Shown in pieces: positions 16,320 through 25,135 of a DNA stretch of 64,000 nt. The notes below the pieces were generated by a model. That model saw nothing but the letters and a program-made list of their open reading frames with translations, did not search any database and was not told the origin of the DNA. The first letter of the stretch is position 1. Every line of letters begins with the position of its first letter. Origin of the DNA: Cupriavidus taiwanensis (GTDB taxonomy: Bacteria; Pseudomonadota; Gammaproteobacteria; Burkholderiales; Burkholderiaceae); NCBI RefSeq assembly GCF_900250075.1, contig NZ_LT977070.1:310001-374000 (forward strand), in the 5' to 3' direction. The position numbers were made by a program, and so were the translations under genes.

Positions 16320-17713
16320 CAGCAGGCTAGCGTCAGGAGAGCGGGATCGGACCGGACCGTGGCATCGTCCAGCAGAAAGTCGGTGAAGGCGAGCGAGCTG
16401 GCGCCGGGCCGGGGCAGCCAGTCGGTGAAGGCGAGGCTCAGCGGCGCCCACCAGTGCGCGGCATCGGCCAGCACCGGGCCGAAGTCGAGCGCATCGGATT
16501 CCACCACGCCACGCGACGGATTGGCCAGCATCCACTGCATGCCGGCGACCAGGCTCGAAGCCACCTGCAGGCTGGTGGCGGTGTTGTACGGCGCCAGCGC
16601 GCGCGCGCGCTGCACCGACAGGCGCGAGCCATGCCAGACCGCGCCGTGCCGGCTGCTCATCAACAGTACGCCGAGTTCGTCTTCGCCGCACTGGATCTCG
16701 TCGCGCAGGATGCGTTCGCCGCGCACGCGCGGGGCGGCGCGGTCGTCCAGCCATTGCATCGAGGCCTGCGTGGCGGTGGTGGGGCGATAGGCGTAGTAGA
16801 CGGTGGGGCGATACAGCGGCTGGCCGGCGCGGGTGTCGGTCAGGTACTCGGCGATCGAGATCGATTCGTTGTGCGTGATCAGGCAGGCATCGAACGGGCC
16901 GTGCACCGGCGACCACGAGCGCACGCGGGTGCGATGGCCCGGCCGGTCCAGCGCGATCGCCACGCCGCTGCCGTAGTCGTGGCGGTAGCCAGCGGGCGGC
17001 AAGCGGGGTTCATGGCTGCCCCAGCCGAGTTCGGCGTCCTGCAGGCATTCGGTGATAAAGCCTTCGGCGGACCAGGTGTTGGCGAACTCGCCGTCGCGCG
17101 GATAGCCAGGCGCCTGCTGGCTGTCGTATTCGGCGACCTGGATCACGCGCACGTCCAGCGCGCGCGCCAGCGCGGCCCAGCCGGCGCGATCCCGGGGTTC
17201 CGGCCGATCCATGCCCGCCTTGCCGGCCAATGCCATCAGCGCGGACTTGACCAGCACCGAGACCAGCCCGGGATTGGCGCCATGCGCGACCAGCGCGGTC
17301 GGCAGCGCCTCGCGGCCGCGGGCGAAGGCCAGCATCTCGTGGCGCAGCGCGTAGTTGCTCAGGTGCGAGGCCCGCGGATCGGCGGCGTAGTCCCAGGGCT
17401 CGATGCCGGCATCGACATAGAACGCGCCGTGCGCCTGCGCCAGTGCAATCAGGTCGCGGCTGCAGACGGACGGGGCCAGGTTCAGCAGGAAGGCGCCGGG
17501 CCGCAGCAGCGGGGCCAGCATGGTTTCGTAGTTGGCCGCGGTGATGGTGGCCTGGATGGCTTGCAGCTTGTGGCGGGCGACCAGTTGCTGGCGCGCGCGG
17601 TCCAGCACGCGGTCGACCACGGAGATCGCTGCCCCCGGCCAGGCCCGCTCCAGCAGCGGTAGCACGGCCTGGCCGATGCAGCCAAAACCGACGATGACGA
17701 TTTGTTCGATCAC
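16319..17713 (-). CDS. hss: Homospermidine synthase-like protein
   Basis: 464 residues from GTG 17713, preceded by GGAAGG at six bases. The enzyme makes sym-homospermidine from putrescine (and spermidine) with NAD as a recycled cofactor. Visible marks: the NAD loop VGFGCIGQAVLP, GIEPWDY, GANPGLVS, EYDSQQ, NTWSAEGFITE with the active-site Trp, ELGWGSHE and LITHNESISIAEYL. These agree with bacterial Hss; length is also close. It leads a four-gene unit with the ATP-grasp ligase, YgiB and DUF350, and a 14-bp palindrome lies about 95 bases upstream of its start. Confidence 0.88.
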   Translation of the reverse strand: MIEQIVIVGFGCIGQAVLPLLERAWPGAAISVVDRVLDRARQQLVARHKLQAIQATITAANYETMLAPLLRPGAFLLNLAPSVCSRDLIALAQAHGAFYVDAGIEPWDYAADPRASHLSNYALRHEMLAFARGREALPTALVAHGANPGLVSVLVKSALMALAGKAGMDRPEPRDRAGWAALARALDVRVIQVAEYDSQQAPGYPRDGEFANTWSAEGFITECLQDAELGWGSHEPRLPPAGYRHDYGSGVAIALDRPGHRTRVRSWSPVHGPFDACLITHNESISIAEYLTDTRAGQPLYRPTVYYAYRPTTATQASMQWLDDRAAPRVRGERILRDEIQCGEDELGVLLMSSRHGAVWHGSRLSVQRARALAPYNTATSLQVASSLVAGMQWMLANPSRGVVESDALDFGPVLADAAHWWAPLSLAFTDWLPRPGASSLAFTDFLLDDATVRSDPALLTLAC

Positions 17714-17806
17714 GCAGACCCTTCCGCCCGAGCAACGGCAAGCGGCGGATCCCCGCACGCGGCATCGGCCGCGCCGGCGCAGGACTGCCCTTGCCTGGCT
17801 TTATCA

Positions 17807-17820
17807 ATTCTGATCAGAAT
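17807..17820. promoter_or_regulatory. Palindromic operator candidate, ATTCTGATCAGAAT
   Basis: A perfect 14-bp palindrome in the only AT-rich part of the gap between the hss unit and the hutG gene. Its place upstream of hss makes it the likely binding site of an unidentified regulator. The regulator is not adjacent. Confidence 0.5.
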
Positions 17821-17897
17821 CGCTAAATCTAGCGAAGGGCAATACTATCGCCGCGCGCGGCGGCTGCCAACTGCCGGCAGGGTCCCTGGCCGGCGCT

Positions 17898-18848
17898 TCA
17901 GCGCAGCAGGCGCCAGGCCAGCCGCGCCGCCACGCGCGCGCCCAGGTGGTCGCGGTCGTACTGGGGGTTGTACTCCGCCAGGTCGGCCACGCGCAGCTTG
18001 CCGCTGCGGCGGACCAGCCGCGCCACTTCCTCGACCACCGGCAACGGCACGCCGTAGGCGGCGGGCGCCGACACGCCCGGCATCACCGCGCCTGGCAGCG
18101 CGTCGAGGTCGATGGTGAGGTACACGTGGTCCGCGGCATCGATGCGGGCGGACAACTCCGCCAGCCGTGCTGCCAGGTGGCGTTCCTGCATGTCGACGTC
18201 TTCGACGTAGCTGACGCCCAGCGCCTCGGCGCGACCGAACAGCGCCGGCGTGTTGCTGAGGCGGCTGACGCCCAGGCAGACATAGTCGAACGGCTGGCCG
18301 CGCCCGGCGCAGGCATGGGCGATCTGGTCGAACGGCGTGCCGGAGCTGGCGGGCCGGCTGGTGCGCAGGTCGAAGTGGGCGTCGATATTGATGATCAGCA
18401 CGCGACCAGCATCGTCCTGCGCATCCAGGTGCGCACGCAGGCCCTGCCACGTGCCCCACGCCACTTCATGGCCGCCGCCCAGCACCAGCGGAAAGCCGCC
18501 ACGCGCCAGCACCGCCTGGACGGCGCCGGCCAGCGCCTGCTGGGCCGTTTCCAGCTCGCCGTCGTCGCAGCTGACATTGCCGCCGTCGTACAGCGCCGGC
18601 AAGCCGTGCGCCGGCACGTTGGCCAGCGCCTGCCGGATGGCGTCGGGGCCGTGGGCGGCGCCGGGGCGGCCCTGGTTGCGCAGCACGCCGGCATCGCAGC
18701 GGAAGCCGAGCAATACCGGCGCGTGCTCCAGCGGCGCGATGTCCGCGGGGTCCAGCGCCTGCACGATGCGGAACAGCCGCGTGGTGTCGCCCTGCTCGCC
18801 GTGGTCGATACGGCCCTGCCAGGGGTTTTGCGTCACTGCCATCCTCAT
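17898..18848 (-). CDS. hutG: Formimidoylglutamase / ureohydrolase family enzyme
   Basis: 316 residues of the arginase fold. Manganese-ligand motifs are complete: [19 protein letters not shown] and [18 protein letters not shown]. The GGGHE and SAPAAYGV details fit formimidoylglutamase (HutG), which hydrolyses N-formimidoyl-glutamate to glutamate and formamide; arginase, agmatinase or guanidinobutyrase activity cannot be excluded by eye. Its ATG overlaps the stop of the ABC ATPase (ATGA), so it is expressed with the amino-acid importer. No other hut gene is in the window, and the neighbour on the other side is homospermidine synthase. Confidence 0.82.
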   Translation of the reverse strand: MRMAVTQNPWQGRIDHGEQGDTTRLFRIVQALDPADIAPLEHAPVLLGFRCDAGVLRNQGRPGAAHGPDAIRQALANVPAHGLPALYDGGNVSCDDGELETAQQALAGAVQAVLARGGFPLVLGGGHEVAWGTWQGLRAHLDAQDDAGRVLIINIDAHFDLRTSRPASSGTPFDQIAHACAGRGQPFDYVCLGVSRLSNTPALFGRAEALGVSYVEDVDMQERHLAARLAELSARIDAADHVYLTIDLDALPGAVMPGVSAPAAYGVPLPVVEEVARLVRRSGKLRVADLAEYNPQYDRDHLGARVAARLAWRLLR

Positions 18849-19606
18849 GCCCGCGTCAGCACCGCCTGCAGGAAGCCGCGCGTGCGTTCCTGCGTCGGCG
18901 CGGAGAAGATCACCGACGGCGGCCCGGCCTCGATGATGCCGCCGCCGTCCATGACCACGACCACATCGGCCACTTCGCGGGCAAAGCCCATTTCATGGGT
19001 GACCACGACCATGGTCATGCCTTCGGCGGCCAGCACCTTCATCACCTGCAGCACTTCGCCCACCAACTCGGGGTCCAGCGCGGAGGTTGGTTCGTCGAAC
19101 AGCATCACGCGCGGCTCCATCGCCAGCGCGCGGGCGATGGCCACGCGCTGCTTCTGGCCGCCGGACAGGCTGGCCGGCATGGCGTGGGCCTTGTGTGCCA
19201 GGCCGACTTTCTCGAGCAGGCTCATTGCCTTGCGCTCGGCGTCGTCGCGCGAGACGCCGCGCAGCATGCGCGGTCCCACCGTGACGTTGTGCAGCACCGA
19301 CAGGTGCGGGAACAGGTTGAACGACTGGAACACCATGCCCACTTCGGTGCGCAGCTGGTTCAGCCCCTGCTCGTCGATCAACTGGCCGTCGGTCACCAGG
19401 CGCTTGCCAACGATGTCGATGGTGCCGGCCTCGGGCTGCTCCAGCCCGTTGCAACAGCGCAGGAAGGTGCTCTTGCCGGAGCCGCTGGGGCCGATCACCA
19501 CCACCACCTGCGACGGTTCCACGTCGAAATCGATGCCGCGCAGCACCGCGTGGCTGCCGAACGATTTGCCCAGGTTGCGGATCCGGATGATTGCGGAATC
19601 GCTCAT
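18845..19606 (-). CDS. Amino-acid ABC transporter ATPase
   Basis: 253 residues from ATG 19606. Walker [11 protein letters not shown]-loop [10 protein letters not shown], signature [15 protein letters not shown], Walker [13 protein letters not shown] and the H-loop VVTHEMGFA are all intact; the wording matches the polar amino-acid (GlnQ/HisP) group. It powers uptake through the permease encoded just upstream. It overlaps the permease stop by four bases and the hutG start by four bases, giving a tightly coupled unit. Confidence 0.93.
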   Translation of the reverse strand: MSDSAIIRIRNLGKSFGSHAVLRGIDFDVEPSQVVVVIGPSGSGKSTFLRCCNGLEQPEAGTIDIVGKRLVTDGQLIDEQGLNQLRTEVGMVFQSFNLFPHLSVLHNVTVGPRMLRGVSRDDAERKAMSLLEKVGLAHKAHAMPASLSGGQKQRVAIARALAMEPRVMLFDEPTSALDPELVGEVLQVMKVLAAEGMTMVVVTHEMGFAREVADVVVVMDGGGIIEAGPPSVIFSAPTQERTRGFLQAVLTRA

Positions 19607-20271
19607 TGCACCATGCCTCCCATGCGCAGCCGTTGTTCGGCGCGGCGCAGGATCAGCCCGGCCGCGCTCGTCAGGATCAGATACACCAGCGCGATCGCCA
19701 GGTAGACCTCCAGCGACCGGTACGACACGCTGATGATCTTCTGGCCCTCGTGCATCAGGTCGGCGATGGTCAGCAGCGACACCAGCGCCGAGTTCTTGAT
19801 CAGCGCGATGAACTCGTTGCCCAGCGGCGGGATCATCCGCACGATGGCCTGCGGCAGGATGATTGCGCGCATGGCCTGGCCGGACGACATGCCGATCGAG
19901 CGCGCGGCTTCCATCTGGCCCTTGTCGACGGACTGGATCGCGCCGCGCACGATCTCCGAGACATAGGCGCCGGAATAGATGCCCAGCCCGATCACGCCGC
20001 ACACAAAGGCCGGCAGCAGGATGTTGAACTGCGGCAGCCCGAAGAACAGCAGGAACAGCTGCACCAGCAGCGGCGTGCCGCGGATAAAGGTTACATAGGC
20101 GGTGCAGATGCCGTAGATGACGCGGCGCCTGGGGTCCAGCCGGCCGATGCCGACCAGCAGGCCCATCACGCAGCCCAGCACCAGCGCGCAGGCCGTCACC
20201 TGCACGGTGATGACGGCGCCGTGCAGGATGTCAGGCCACCCGGCGAAGACGGGAGAAAAATCCAGTTCCAT
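19603..20271 (-). CDS. Amino-acid ABC transporter permease
   Basis: 222 residues, five predicted membrane helices. The HisM/GlnP-type sequence is clear: [74 protein letters not shown] and [10 protein letters not shown], the last two contacting the ATPase. Only one permease gene is present, so the channel is a homodimer. It follows the binding-protein gene by 18 bases. Confidence 0.93.
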   Translation of the reverse strand: MELDFSPVFAGWPDILHGAVITVQVTACALVLGCVMGLLVGIGRLDPRRRVIYGICTAYVTFIRGTPLLVQLFLLFFGLPQFNILLPAFVCGVIGLGIYSGAYVSEIVRGAIQSVDKGQMEAARSIGMSSGQAMRAIILPQAIVRMIPPLGNEFIALIKNSALVSLLTIADLMHEGQKIISVSYRSLEVYLAIALVYLILTSAAGLILRRAEQRLRMGGMVQ

Positions 20272-20289
20272 AATGTCGGTCCGCGTGGC

Positions 20290-21045
20290 TTACTTGGCGG
20301 CCGCGCCGAACCACTTCTGGGTCAGCTTGGCGTAGGTGCCGTCGGCCTTGAGCTTGGCCAGTGCGGCATTCAGCGCGCGGGTCAGCTCGGGCGTGTCCTT
20401 GCGCACGGCCATGCCGTACTCCTCGGTGGTCAGCTGCTGTTCCACCACGCGCAGGCCGCCGCGGGTCCTGACGTACTGCATCGCGGCCGGCTTGCCGGTC
20501 ACGGCGGCATCGGCGCGGCCGATCTCGACCAGGTTGAACATTTCCTGGTTCTTCTCGACTTCCACGCGCTGCACCTGCGGATAGGTGTCGCGCAGGAAGC
20601 TGACCGACTTGGTCCCCACCTGCACGCTGACCTTCTTGCCGTTCAGGTCTTCCGGCTTGTTGATGGTGGCGTTGCCGCTCTTGACCAGCGCCACCAGGCC
20701 GCCGGTGTAGTAGGGCTCGGTAAAGTCCACCACCTTGCGGCGCTCCGGGGTGATGTAGATGCCGGATACGGCCATGTCGAAGCGGCGCGAGACCAGGCCC
20801 GGGATCAGGCCCTTGAAGTCGATGTTGGTCCATTCCACCTGCTTGCCCATGGTCTTGGCCATGGCCTCGACCAGCTCGACGTCAAAGCCGGTGCGCTTGC
20901 CGTTCTCGATGAATTCCATCGGCGGGAAGGTGGCGTCGGTGGCCACGCGCAGCACGTTGCTGTCCTGCGCGTGCGCGGCGGCGCCGAAGGTCAGTCCGGC
21001 CACGGCCGAGAGGGCGGCGATCAGGCATTTGCGACGAAGGTTCAT
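20290..21045 (-). CDS. Periplasmic amino-acid-binding protein
   Basis: 251 residues. A signal peptide ends AAAHAQ (cleavage near residue 26). The mature protein has the type 3 binding-protein features: LRVATDATFPPMEF, GFDVELVEAMAKTMGKQVEW, FDMAVSGIYITPERRKVVDFTEPYY. It would deliver a polar amino acid to the permease/ATPase encoded downstream. With hutG in the same unit, histidine breakdown products, arginine or related guanidino compounds are plausible ligands. The Shine-Dalgarno AGGAG lies nine bases before the ATG. Confidence 0.93.
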   Translation of the reverse strand: MNLRRKCLIAALSAVAGLTFGAAAHAQDSNVLRVATDATFPPMEFIENGKRTGFDVELVEAMAKTMGKQVEWTNIDFKGLIPGLVSRRFDMAVSGIYITPERRKVVDFTEPYYTGGLVALVKSGNATINKPEDLNGKKVSVQVGTKSVSFLRDTYPQVQRVEVEKNQEMFNLVEIGRADAAVTGKPAAMQYVRTRGGLRVVEQQLTTEEYGMAVRKDTPELTRALNAALAKLKADGTYAKLTQKWFGAAAK

Positions 21046-21127
21046 GGGGGTCTCCTTTTTTCCGGGAACGGGAAATCTGCCGTCGCGCGGGTCTGCGGAC
21101 GGTGCGGTAAAGATTGCCTGGCTGTTT

Positions 21128-21922
21128 TCAGTAAGACTGCAGCCGTGCGGAAATCCGCATGGCTGCCGCCAAGGTCATGTCGATCAGCGCGCTTTCGCGC
21201 CCTTGCCGGCGTGTGGCCGGCACCATCAGCGTGATCGAGCCCAGCGCGTCGGCCTTGGCCCGCCGCGAGAACAGCGGCGCGCTCACGCCCCACACGCCGG
21301 GGTCCACTTCGCCCTCGCTGACGGCATAGCCGGTGGCGCGGATCGCAGCGAGTTCCGCCAGCAGCTTTTCCGCTTCCGCCGGCTCGCACTGGGCCCGTAC
21401 CACGCGCTCGCGCGCGTCGTCGCGCATGAAGGCCAGCAGCGACTTGGCCGACGCGCCCGCGCGCAGCGGCACGCCGCGGCCCTTCTCGAACGAGCAGCGC
21501 AGCGACTGGCGGCTCTCCACCATCTCCAGGCACACCGCGTGGTCCTTGACCGCGACGACCAGGCCGACGCTTTCATCCGACTGCTGCGCCAGCAGCCGCA
21601 TATCGGGCACCGCTTCACGGGCCAGGTGCGAGGCCATGTCGAAACCGAGCGCCAGCTGCAGGCTGATCGGGCCCGGCGCGTATTCGCCGTCGGACTCGAG
21701 CACGAAGCCCCAGCGCTTGAGCAGCATCAGCTGGCGGTAGAGCGTGCTCTTGGGCAGGCCGGTCCTGGTTACCAGCTCGCGCACCGTGATCGGTGATCCG
21801 TGCTGCGCCAGCGCGGCCAGCACGAAAAGCACGCGATCGGCGCCGCCGGCGGGCTGGGCGGATTCGACGGAGGCGGGAGCCGCCGGCTCCGGGGCGGTGG
21901 TTGGGTCGACTGCATTCAACAT
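21128..21922 (-). CDS. IclR family regulator
   Basis: 264 residues from ATG 21922. An N-terminal winged helix (residues ~27-85: VLFVLAALAQHGSPITVRELVTRTGLPKSTLYRQL) is followed by the IclR effector domain (SDESVGLVVAVKDHAVCLEMVES, GASAKSLLAFM, GYAVSEGEVDPGVWGVSAPLFSR). It stands first in the minus-strand run that continues with the ABC importer and hutG after an 82-base gap, so it probably controls that unit and itself. Two TTCCCGGAA-type repeats sit just upstream. Confidence 0.9.
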   Translation of the reverse strand: MLNAVDPTTAPEPAAPASVESAQPAGGADRVLFVLAALAQHGSPITVRELVTRTGLPKSTLYRQLMLLKRWGFVLESDGEYAPGPISLQLALGFDMASHLAREAVPDMRLLAQQSDESVGLVVAVKDHAVCLEMVESRQSLRCSFEKGRGVPLRAGASAKSLLAFMRDDARERVVRAQCEPAEAEKLLAELAAIRATGYAVSEGEVDPGVWGVSAPLFSRRAKADALGSITLMVPATRRQGRESALIDMTLAAAMRISARLQSY

Positions 21923-21944
21923 GGGGCCCAAGAATAGGACCGGA

Positions 21945-21976
21945 TTCCCGGAAATCAAAACCGCCAGTCCCGGAAA
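21945..21976. promoter_or_regulatory. Two direct TCCCGGAAA repeats upstream of the IclR gene
   Basis: TTCCCGGAAA at 21945-21954 and TCCCGGAAA at 21968-21976 are spaced about two helix turns apart, within 55 bases of the IclR start. Each is nearly palindromic. A candidate IclR autoregulation site. Confidence 0.45.
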
Positions 21977-22056
21977 ATGGGAATGCGTGCCTAGGGATAA
22001 CCCTTGGTGGATCGCAATTTGATGGGTGGGGTGCGCGCGGCGCCGCTTCGCGGTAG

Positions 22057-22716
22057 TCAGTAAATCCCGGGCAGCATCCGCCAGGTACGCGCGCAATAGG
22101 ACGCATACGCGTCGCCGAACTGGTCGCGCAGCAGCGCTTCTTCCGCCCGGATGCGTGCCAGCAGCGGCGGCACCATCAGCAACGTCAGCAGCACCCCCAC
22201 GCCGGAGCGGAAGGCCAGCACCCATCCCAGCGAACTGACCAGGAAGCCGAGGTAGCTGGGATGCCGGATCACGCCGTAGATGCCGGTGGTCACCAGCGTG
22301 TGCCCGGGCTGGATCGCCACCAGCCCGCTGAAGCGATTGCCCAGCACGAACACCGGCCACAGCCGAAGCACGCCGCCGCCGGCGAACATGGCCACGCCGG
22401 CCCAGCGCATGGTGTCGCCGTCGATCGTCCAGACGCCGAGGCGGTCGGTAAAGGGTGGCAGGTAGGCCGCCAGCAGCCCCAGCACGCCGAACACGGCCAG
22501 TACCCAGCGGTTGCCGCGGTCCTCGCGCATGCCGCTGCTGATGTTGCCGCCGGAAAAGACTGCCGCAATGGCGAGAGCAAAAAGGACCAGCGTCAGCGCG
22601 ACGCGAGCCGGGTGGGCAAAGAACGGCCCCGGGCCGCCCCAGCCGGCAATGGCGATGGCCAGGTAGGCAAGCGTGCCGGCCAGCGTGGCCATGGTCAGGC
22701 CGGGAGTCGGGCGCAT
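22057..22716 (-). CDS. Isoprenylcysteine carboxyl methyltransferase (ICMT/PEMT) family membrane protein
   Basis: 219 residues from ATG 22716 (MRPTPGLTMA). Five to six membrane helices, with the C-terminal ICMT/phospholipid methyltransferase signature GHTLVTTGIYGVIRHPSYLGFLVSSLGW and EEALLRDQFGDAYASYCARTWRMLPGIY. Bacterial members methylate small lipids or are uncharacterised; no prenylated protein substrate is expected. It stands alone, convergent to nothing and divergent from the MazG-like gene. Confidence 0.85.
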   Translation of the reverse strand: MRPTPGLTMATLAGTLAYLAIAIAGWGGPGPFFAHPARVALTLVLFALAIAAVFSGGNISSGMREDRGNRWVLAVFGVLGLLAAYLPPFTDRLGVWTIDGDTMRWAGVAMFAGGGVLRLWPVFVLGNRFSGLVAIQPGHTLVTTGIYGVIRHPSYLGFLVSSLGWVLAFRSGVGVLLTLLMVPPLLARIRAEEALLRDQFGDAYASYCARTWRMLPGIY

Positions 22717-22863
22717 GGGAAACCTCCGTGGCGACGGTAGATGCACAAGCGGAAGGGTAAGCCCGGGGCGGCGCGCATGTCGAGGGCGGCCGGCTCGTGC
22801 TTAAATCAGCGTTTAGCGCCCGCCGGATACCTGCGCGCAGCGAAACACTATCGCCACATCCCC

Positions 22864-23187
22864 ATGCCGCTGATCGATATCAAGAACCTCCAGCAAGCCG
22901 CCTACGACTTCGGCGAAGCCCGTCACTGGGGCAAGTACCACAGCCCCAAGAACCTCGCGATGGCACTGAGCGTCGAGGTCTCCGAACTGGTCGAGATCTT
23001 CCAGTGGCAGACCGAGGACGAATCGCGCGCCATCATGTCCACGGCCAAGCGCGAGCATGTGGAGCAGGAGCTTGCGGATATCACCATCTACCTGACCCAG
23101 CTGGTAACGGCGCTCGGCGTGGATTTGGACGCCGCGGTGCGGGCGAAGATGGAAATCAATGCGAAGAAGTATCCGGTGCCGGAGTGA
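22864..23187 (+). CDS. MazG-type nucleotide pyrophosphohydrolase
   Basis: 107 residues from ATG 22864. The all-alpha NTP pyrophosphatase fold is recognised by the magnesium motifs ExxE (Glu38, Glu41 in SVEVSELVEIFQW) and ExxD (Glu69, Asp72 in EQELADITIYL). The RHWGKYHSPKNLAMALS opening is typical of the small dCTPase-like (RS21-C6) group that clears non-canonical or excess nucleotides. A longer in-frame extension upstream to 22741 reads like non-coding sequence and was left out. Confidence 0.9.
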   Translation: MPLIDIKNLQQAAYDFGEARHWGKYHSPKNLAMALSVEVSELVEIFQWQTEDESRAIMSTAKREHVEQELADITIYLTQLVTALGVDLDAAVRAKMEINAKKYPVPE

Positions 23188-23206
23188 ATCGCACAGGCGG
23201 GTGCGA

Positions 23207-23728
23207 TTACGCCAATGACCAATTGGGATCGGCGATCAGCCGTGCCACCCACCCCGCCACATACATCCCCACGCCAAAAACCACATGCGTCACCAGGCTA
23301 TGCACCCGCGCGACATTCGGCCGTGGCGTGCGGCTGGCCGCAATGCCAGCGCCCATTGCGGGCTGCAGCAGCAGGAAAGGCGCGGCGACGCTGGCGATGC
23401 CGACGATCAGGGCCGGTGCCAGCGTAGGCTGGCGTGCCCAGTCCAGGCCCCATAACGCCAGCAGTATCCCCGCGAACGCGATGCCGGTCAGGTAATGCGC
23501 GATCCAGCCGATGGCCTGCTCGCCGCGCACCGGTGGCGTTGCGGCGATGGGTTGATGGTGGACACGTCCACGCGGGAGCCAGGCAAGCCAGCGGCCGACC
23601 AGGCCATAGTTCAGCGCAGGCACGCCGAGCAGACGTTTGCGCAGGATGGCCCAGGCATCCATGACCAGCGTGGCGCCGGTGCCGATGACCGCGGCATGGA
23701 GCAGCATGGCAGTGGTGTGATCAGGCAT
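23207..23728 (-). CDS. DUF2938 family membrane protein
   Basis: 173 residues from ATG 23728. Four to five membrane helices; typical DUF2938 sequence with IGTGATLVMDAWAILRKRLLGVPALNYGLVGRW at the N-terminus and TPRPNVARVHSLVTHVVFGVGMY at the C-terminus. Function unknown. It overlaps the end of the methyltransferase gene by eight bases, so the two are translated together. Confidence 0.85.
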   Translation of the reverse strand: MPDHTTAMLLHAAVIGTGATLVMDAWAILRKRLLGVPALNYGLVGRWLAWLPRGRVHHQPIAATPPVRGEQAIGWIAHYLTGIAFAGILLALWGLDWARQPTLAPALIVGIASVAAPFLLLQPAMGAGIAASRTPRPNVARVHSLVTHVVFGVGMYVAGWVARLIADPNWSLA

Positions 23729-24614
23729 GGTTGGTGTCCCGGCAATTGAGCGAAACAGCCGCGGTCGCGCGCGCCGTGATGGTCCAGCACGCCGCGGTGT
23801 AGCGCACGGTGTCGCCATGCACGTAGGGCTCGAACGCGGCGCGCACGGTTGTGGCGACGCGCTCGCGCGTGGTGGCGTCCGCCCCTTGCAGTGCCAGCCC
23901 GACCGGGCCGAGACGCGACAGGTAGCTGGCCAGCGCCGACTCCGGCAGCGTGCAGGTCACGTCGGTCGGTCGGATGGCGATATCGCCCCAGCCGCTCGCT
24001 TGCAGGATCGTCGACACGCGTTCGCGGTCGCCGAAGGCAAACTGGCCCGGCGCGCCGGGCTGCCGTGGCGGCAGGTTCGGCAGCAGCGGGGCGGCGGCGC
24101 GCTCGGCGGTGGTCATGAAGGGGTTCTCGGCGGCGCTGCGCCAGGCGATGCAGTGCAGCGTGGCGTCCGACGTCGCGGCCCAGCGCAGGTTGGCGAACGC
24201 GCGCACCGGGTCGCTGAAGAACATCACGCCCAGGCGCGACACGATCATGTCGAAGCTCGCCGGCGCGAAGGCGTGCTCCTGCGCATCGGCGTGGATAAAG
24301 CTTGCGTTGATGCCCTCGCGTTGCGCGCGGGACTGCGCGGCGGCGAGCATCGGCGCGGAAATGTCGATGCCGGTGCAATGGCCTTTCTCACCCAGGCGCC
24401 GCGCCAGCGCCAGCGTGGTGCTGCCGGTGCCGCAGCCGACATCGAGGATGCGTTGCGCCGCGGCGTTGCCGGCGGCCTGGACCAGCTGCTCTTCCAGTGG
24501 CCGGAACATGTCGTCCAGCAGGCCCTGGTGCTCCACCCACGCCTGGCCGGAGGCGCCGTTCCACAGTGCGGCCTGCTCGCCGCCGTTGCTGCTGGTTTGC
24601 CGTTGTTCACCCAT
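23721..24614 (-). CDS. Class I SAM-dependent methyltransferase
   Basis: 297 residues. The SAM site is motif I ILDVGCGTGSTTLALARRLG (residues ~56-75), followed by CTGIDISAPMLAAAQ and FIHADAQEHAF, and the SRLGVMFFSDPVRAFANLRWA segment that places it with UbiE/Methyltransf_11 enzymes. The acceptor is unknown. It diverges from a MerR regulator over a shared 65-base promoter region with a palindrome, and is followed by the overlapping DUF2938 gene. Confidence 0.88.
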   Translation of the reverse strand: MGEQRQTSSNGGEQAALWNGASGQAWVEHQGLLDDMFRPLEEQLVQAAGNAAAQRILDVGCGTGSTTLALARRLGEKGHCTGIDISAPMLAAAQSRAQREGINASFIHADAQEHAFAPASFDMIVSRLGVMFFSDPVRAFANLRWAATSDATLHCIAWRSAAENPFMTTAERAAAPLLPNLPPRQPGAPGQFAFGDRERVSTILQASGWGDIAIRPTDVTCTLPESALASYLSRLGPVGLALQGADATTRERVATTVRAAFEPYVHGDTVRYTAACWTITARATAAVSLNCRDTNHA

Positions 24615-24656
24615 GGTCGTATCCCCTCGCGTGGCTGGAAGCTACACTGTGCCAGT

Positions 24657-24670
24657 TCAAGTCGACTTGA
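24657..24670 (-). promoter_or_regulatory. MerR-type operator, TCAAGTCGACTTGA
   Basis: Perfect 14-bp palindrome between the methyltransferase and MerR genes. On the minus strand it directly follows TTGACC, a good -35 box, so the palindrome would lie in the spacer, where MerR-family activators bind. It closely resembles the SoxR-type operator core (CTCAAG-TTAA-CTTGAG). Confidence 0.65.
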
Positions 24671-24679
24671 GGTCAAGCG

Positions 24680-25123
24680 GTGACAAGCCTGGATATTGCG
24701 GAAGTGGCCCGGCAGGCCGGTGTGCCGGCATCGACGCTGCGCTATTACGAGGAAAAGGGCCTGATCGCATCGATCGGCCGGCGCGGGATGCGGCGCGTAT
24801 TCGATGCGGAGGTGCTGGAGCGGCTGGCGCTGATCGCGCTGGGGCGGGCGGCCGGCTTCTCGCTGGACGACATCGCGCGGATGTTTTCGCCGCAGGGCCA
24901 GCCGCGCATCGACCGGCAGATGCTGGCCGCCAAGGCGGACGAACTGGACCGGACCATCCGCAAGCTGACGGCGATGCGCGACGGGCTGCGGCATGCGGCG
25001 GTGTGTCCGGCGCCCAGCCATATGGAGTGCGCGACCTTCCGGAGGATCGTGAAGGCCGCGGGCACCGGGGCGATCGGCGGGCGGCGCGAGCGGGCGCCCG
25101 TGCCGCCGGGCAAATCGCGATGA
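24680..25123 (+). CDS. MerR family regulator
   Basis: 147 residues from GTG 24680, six bases after GAGGT. The N-terminal winged helix has the MerR signature VARQAGVPASTLRYYEEKGLI and ALGRAAGFSLDDIARMF; a coiled-coil dimer helix follows (LAAKADELDRTIRKLTAMRDGL). The C-terminal tail has Cys residues (VCPAPSHMECATF), which could be an effector or metal site. It probably activates the divergent methyltransferase/DUF2938 pair through the palindrome at 24657-24670. Confidence 0.88.
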   Translation: MTSLDIAEVARQAGVPASTLRYYEEKGLIASIGRRGMRRVFDAEVLERLALIALGRAAGFSLDDIARMFSPQGQPRIDRQMLAAKADELDRTIRKLTAMRDGLRHAAVCPAPSHMECATFRRIVKAAGTGAIGGRRERAPVPPGKSR

Positions 25124-25135
25124 CGACCGGGAATC

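Noticed and set aside
17898..21922. A complete histidine-utilisation operon
   Set aside because: Only a hutG-type gene is present; no hutH, hutU or hutI, and the regulator is IclR-type, not HutC.
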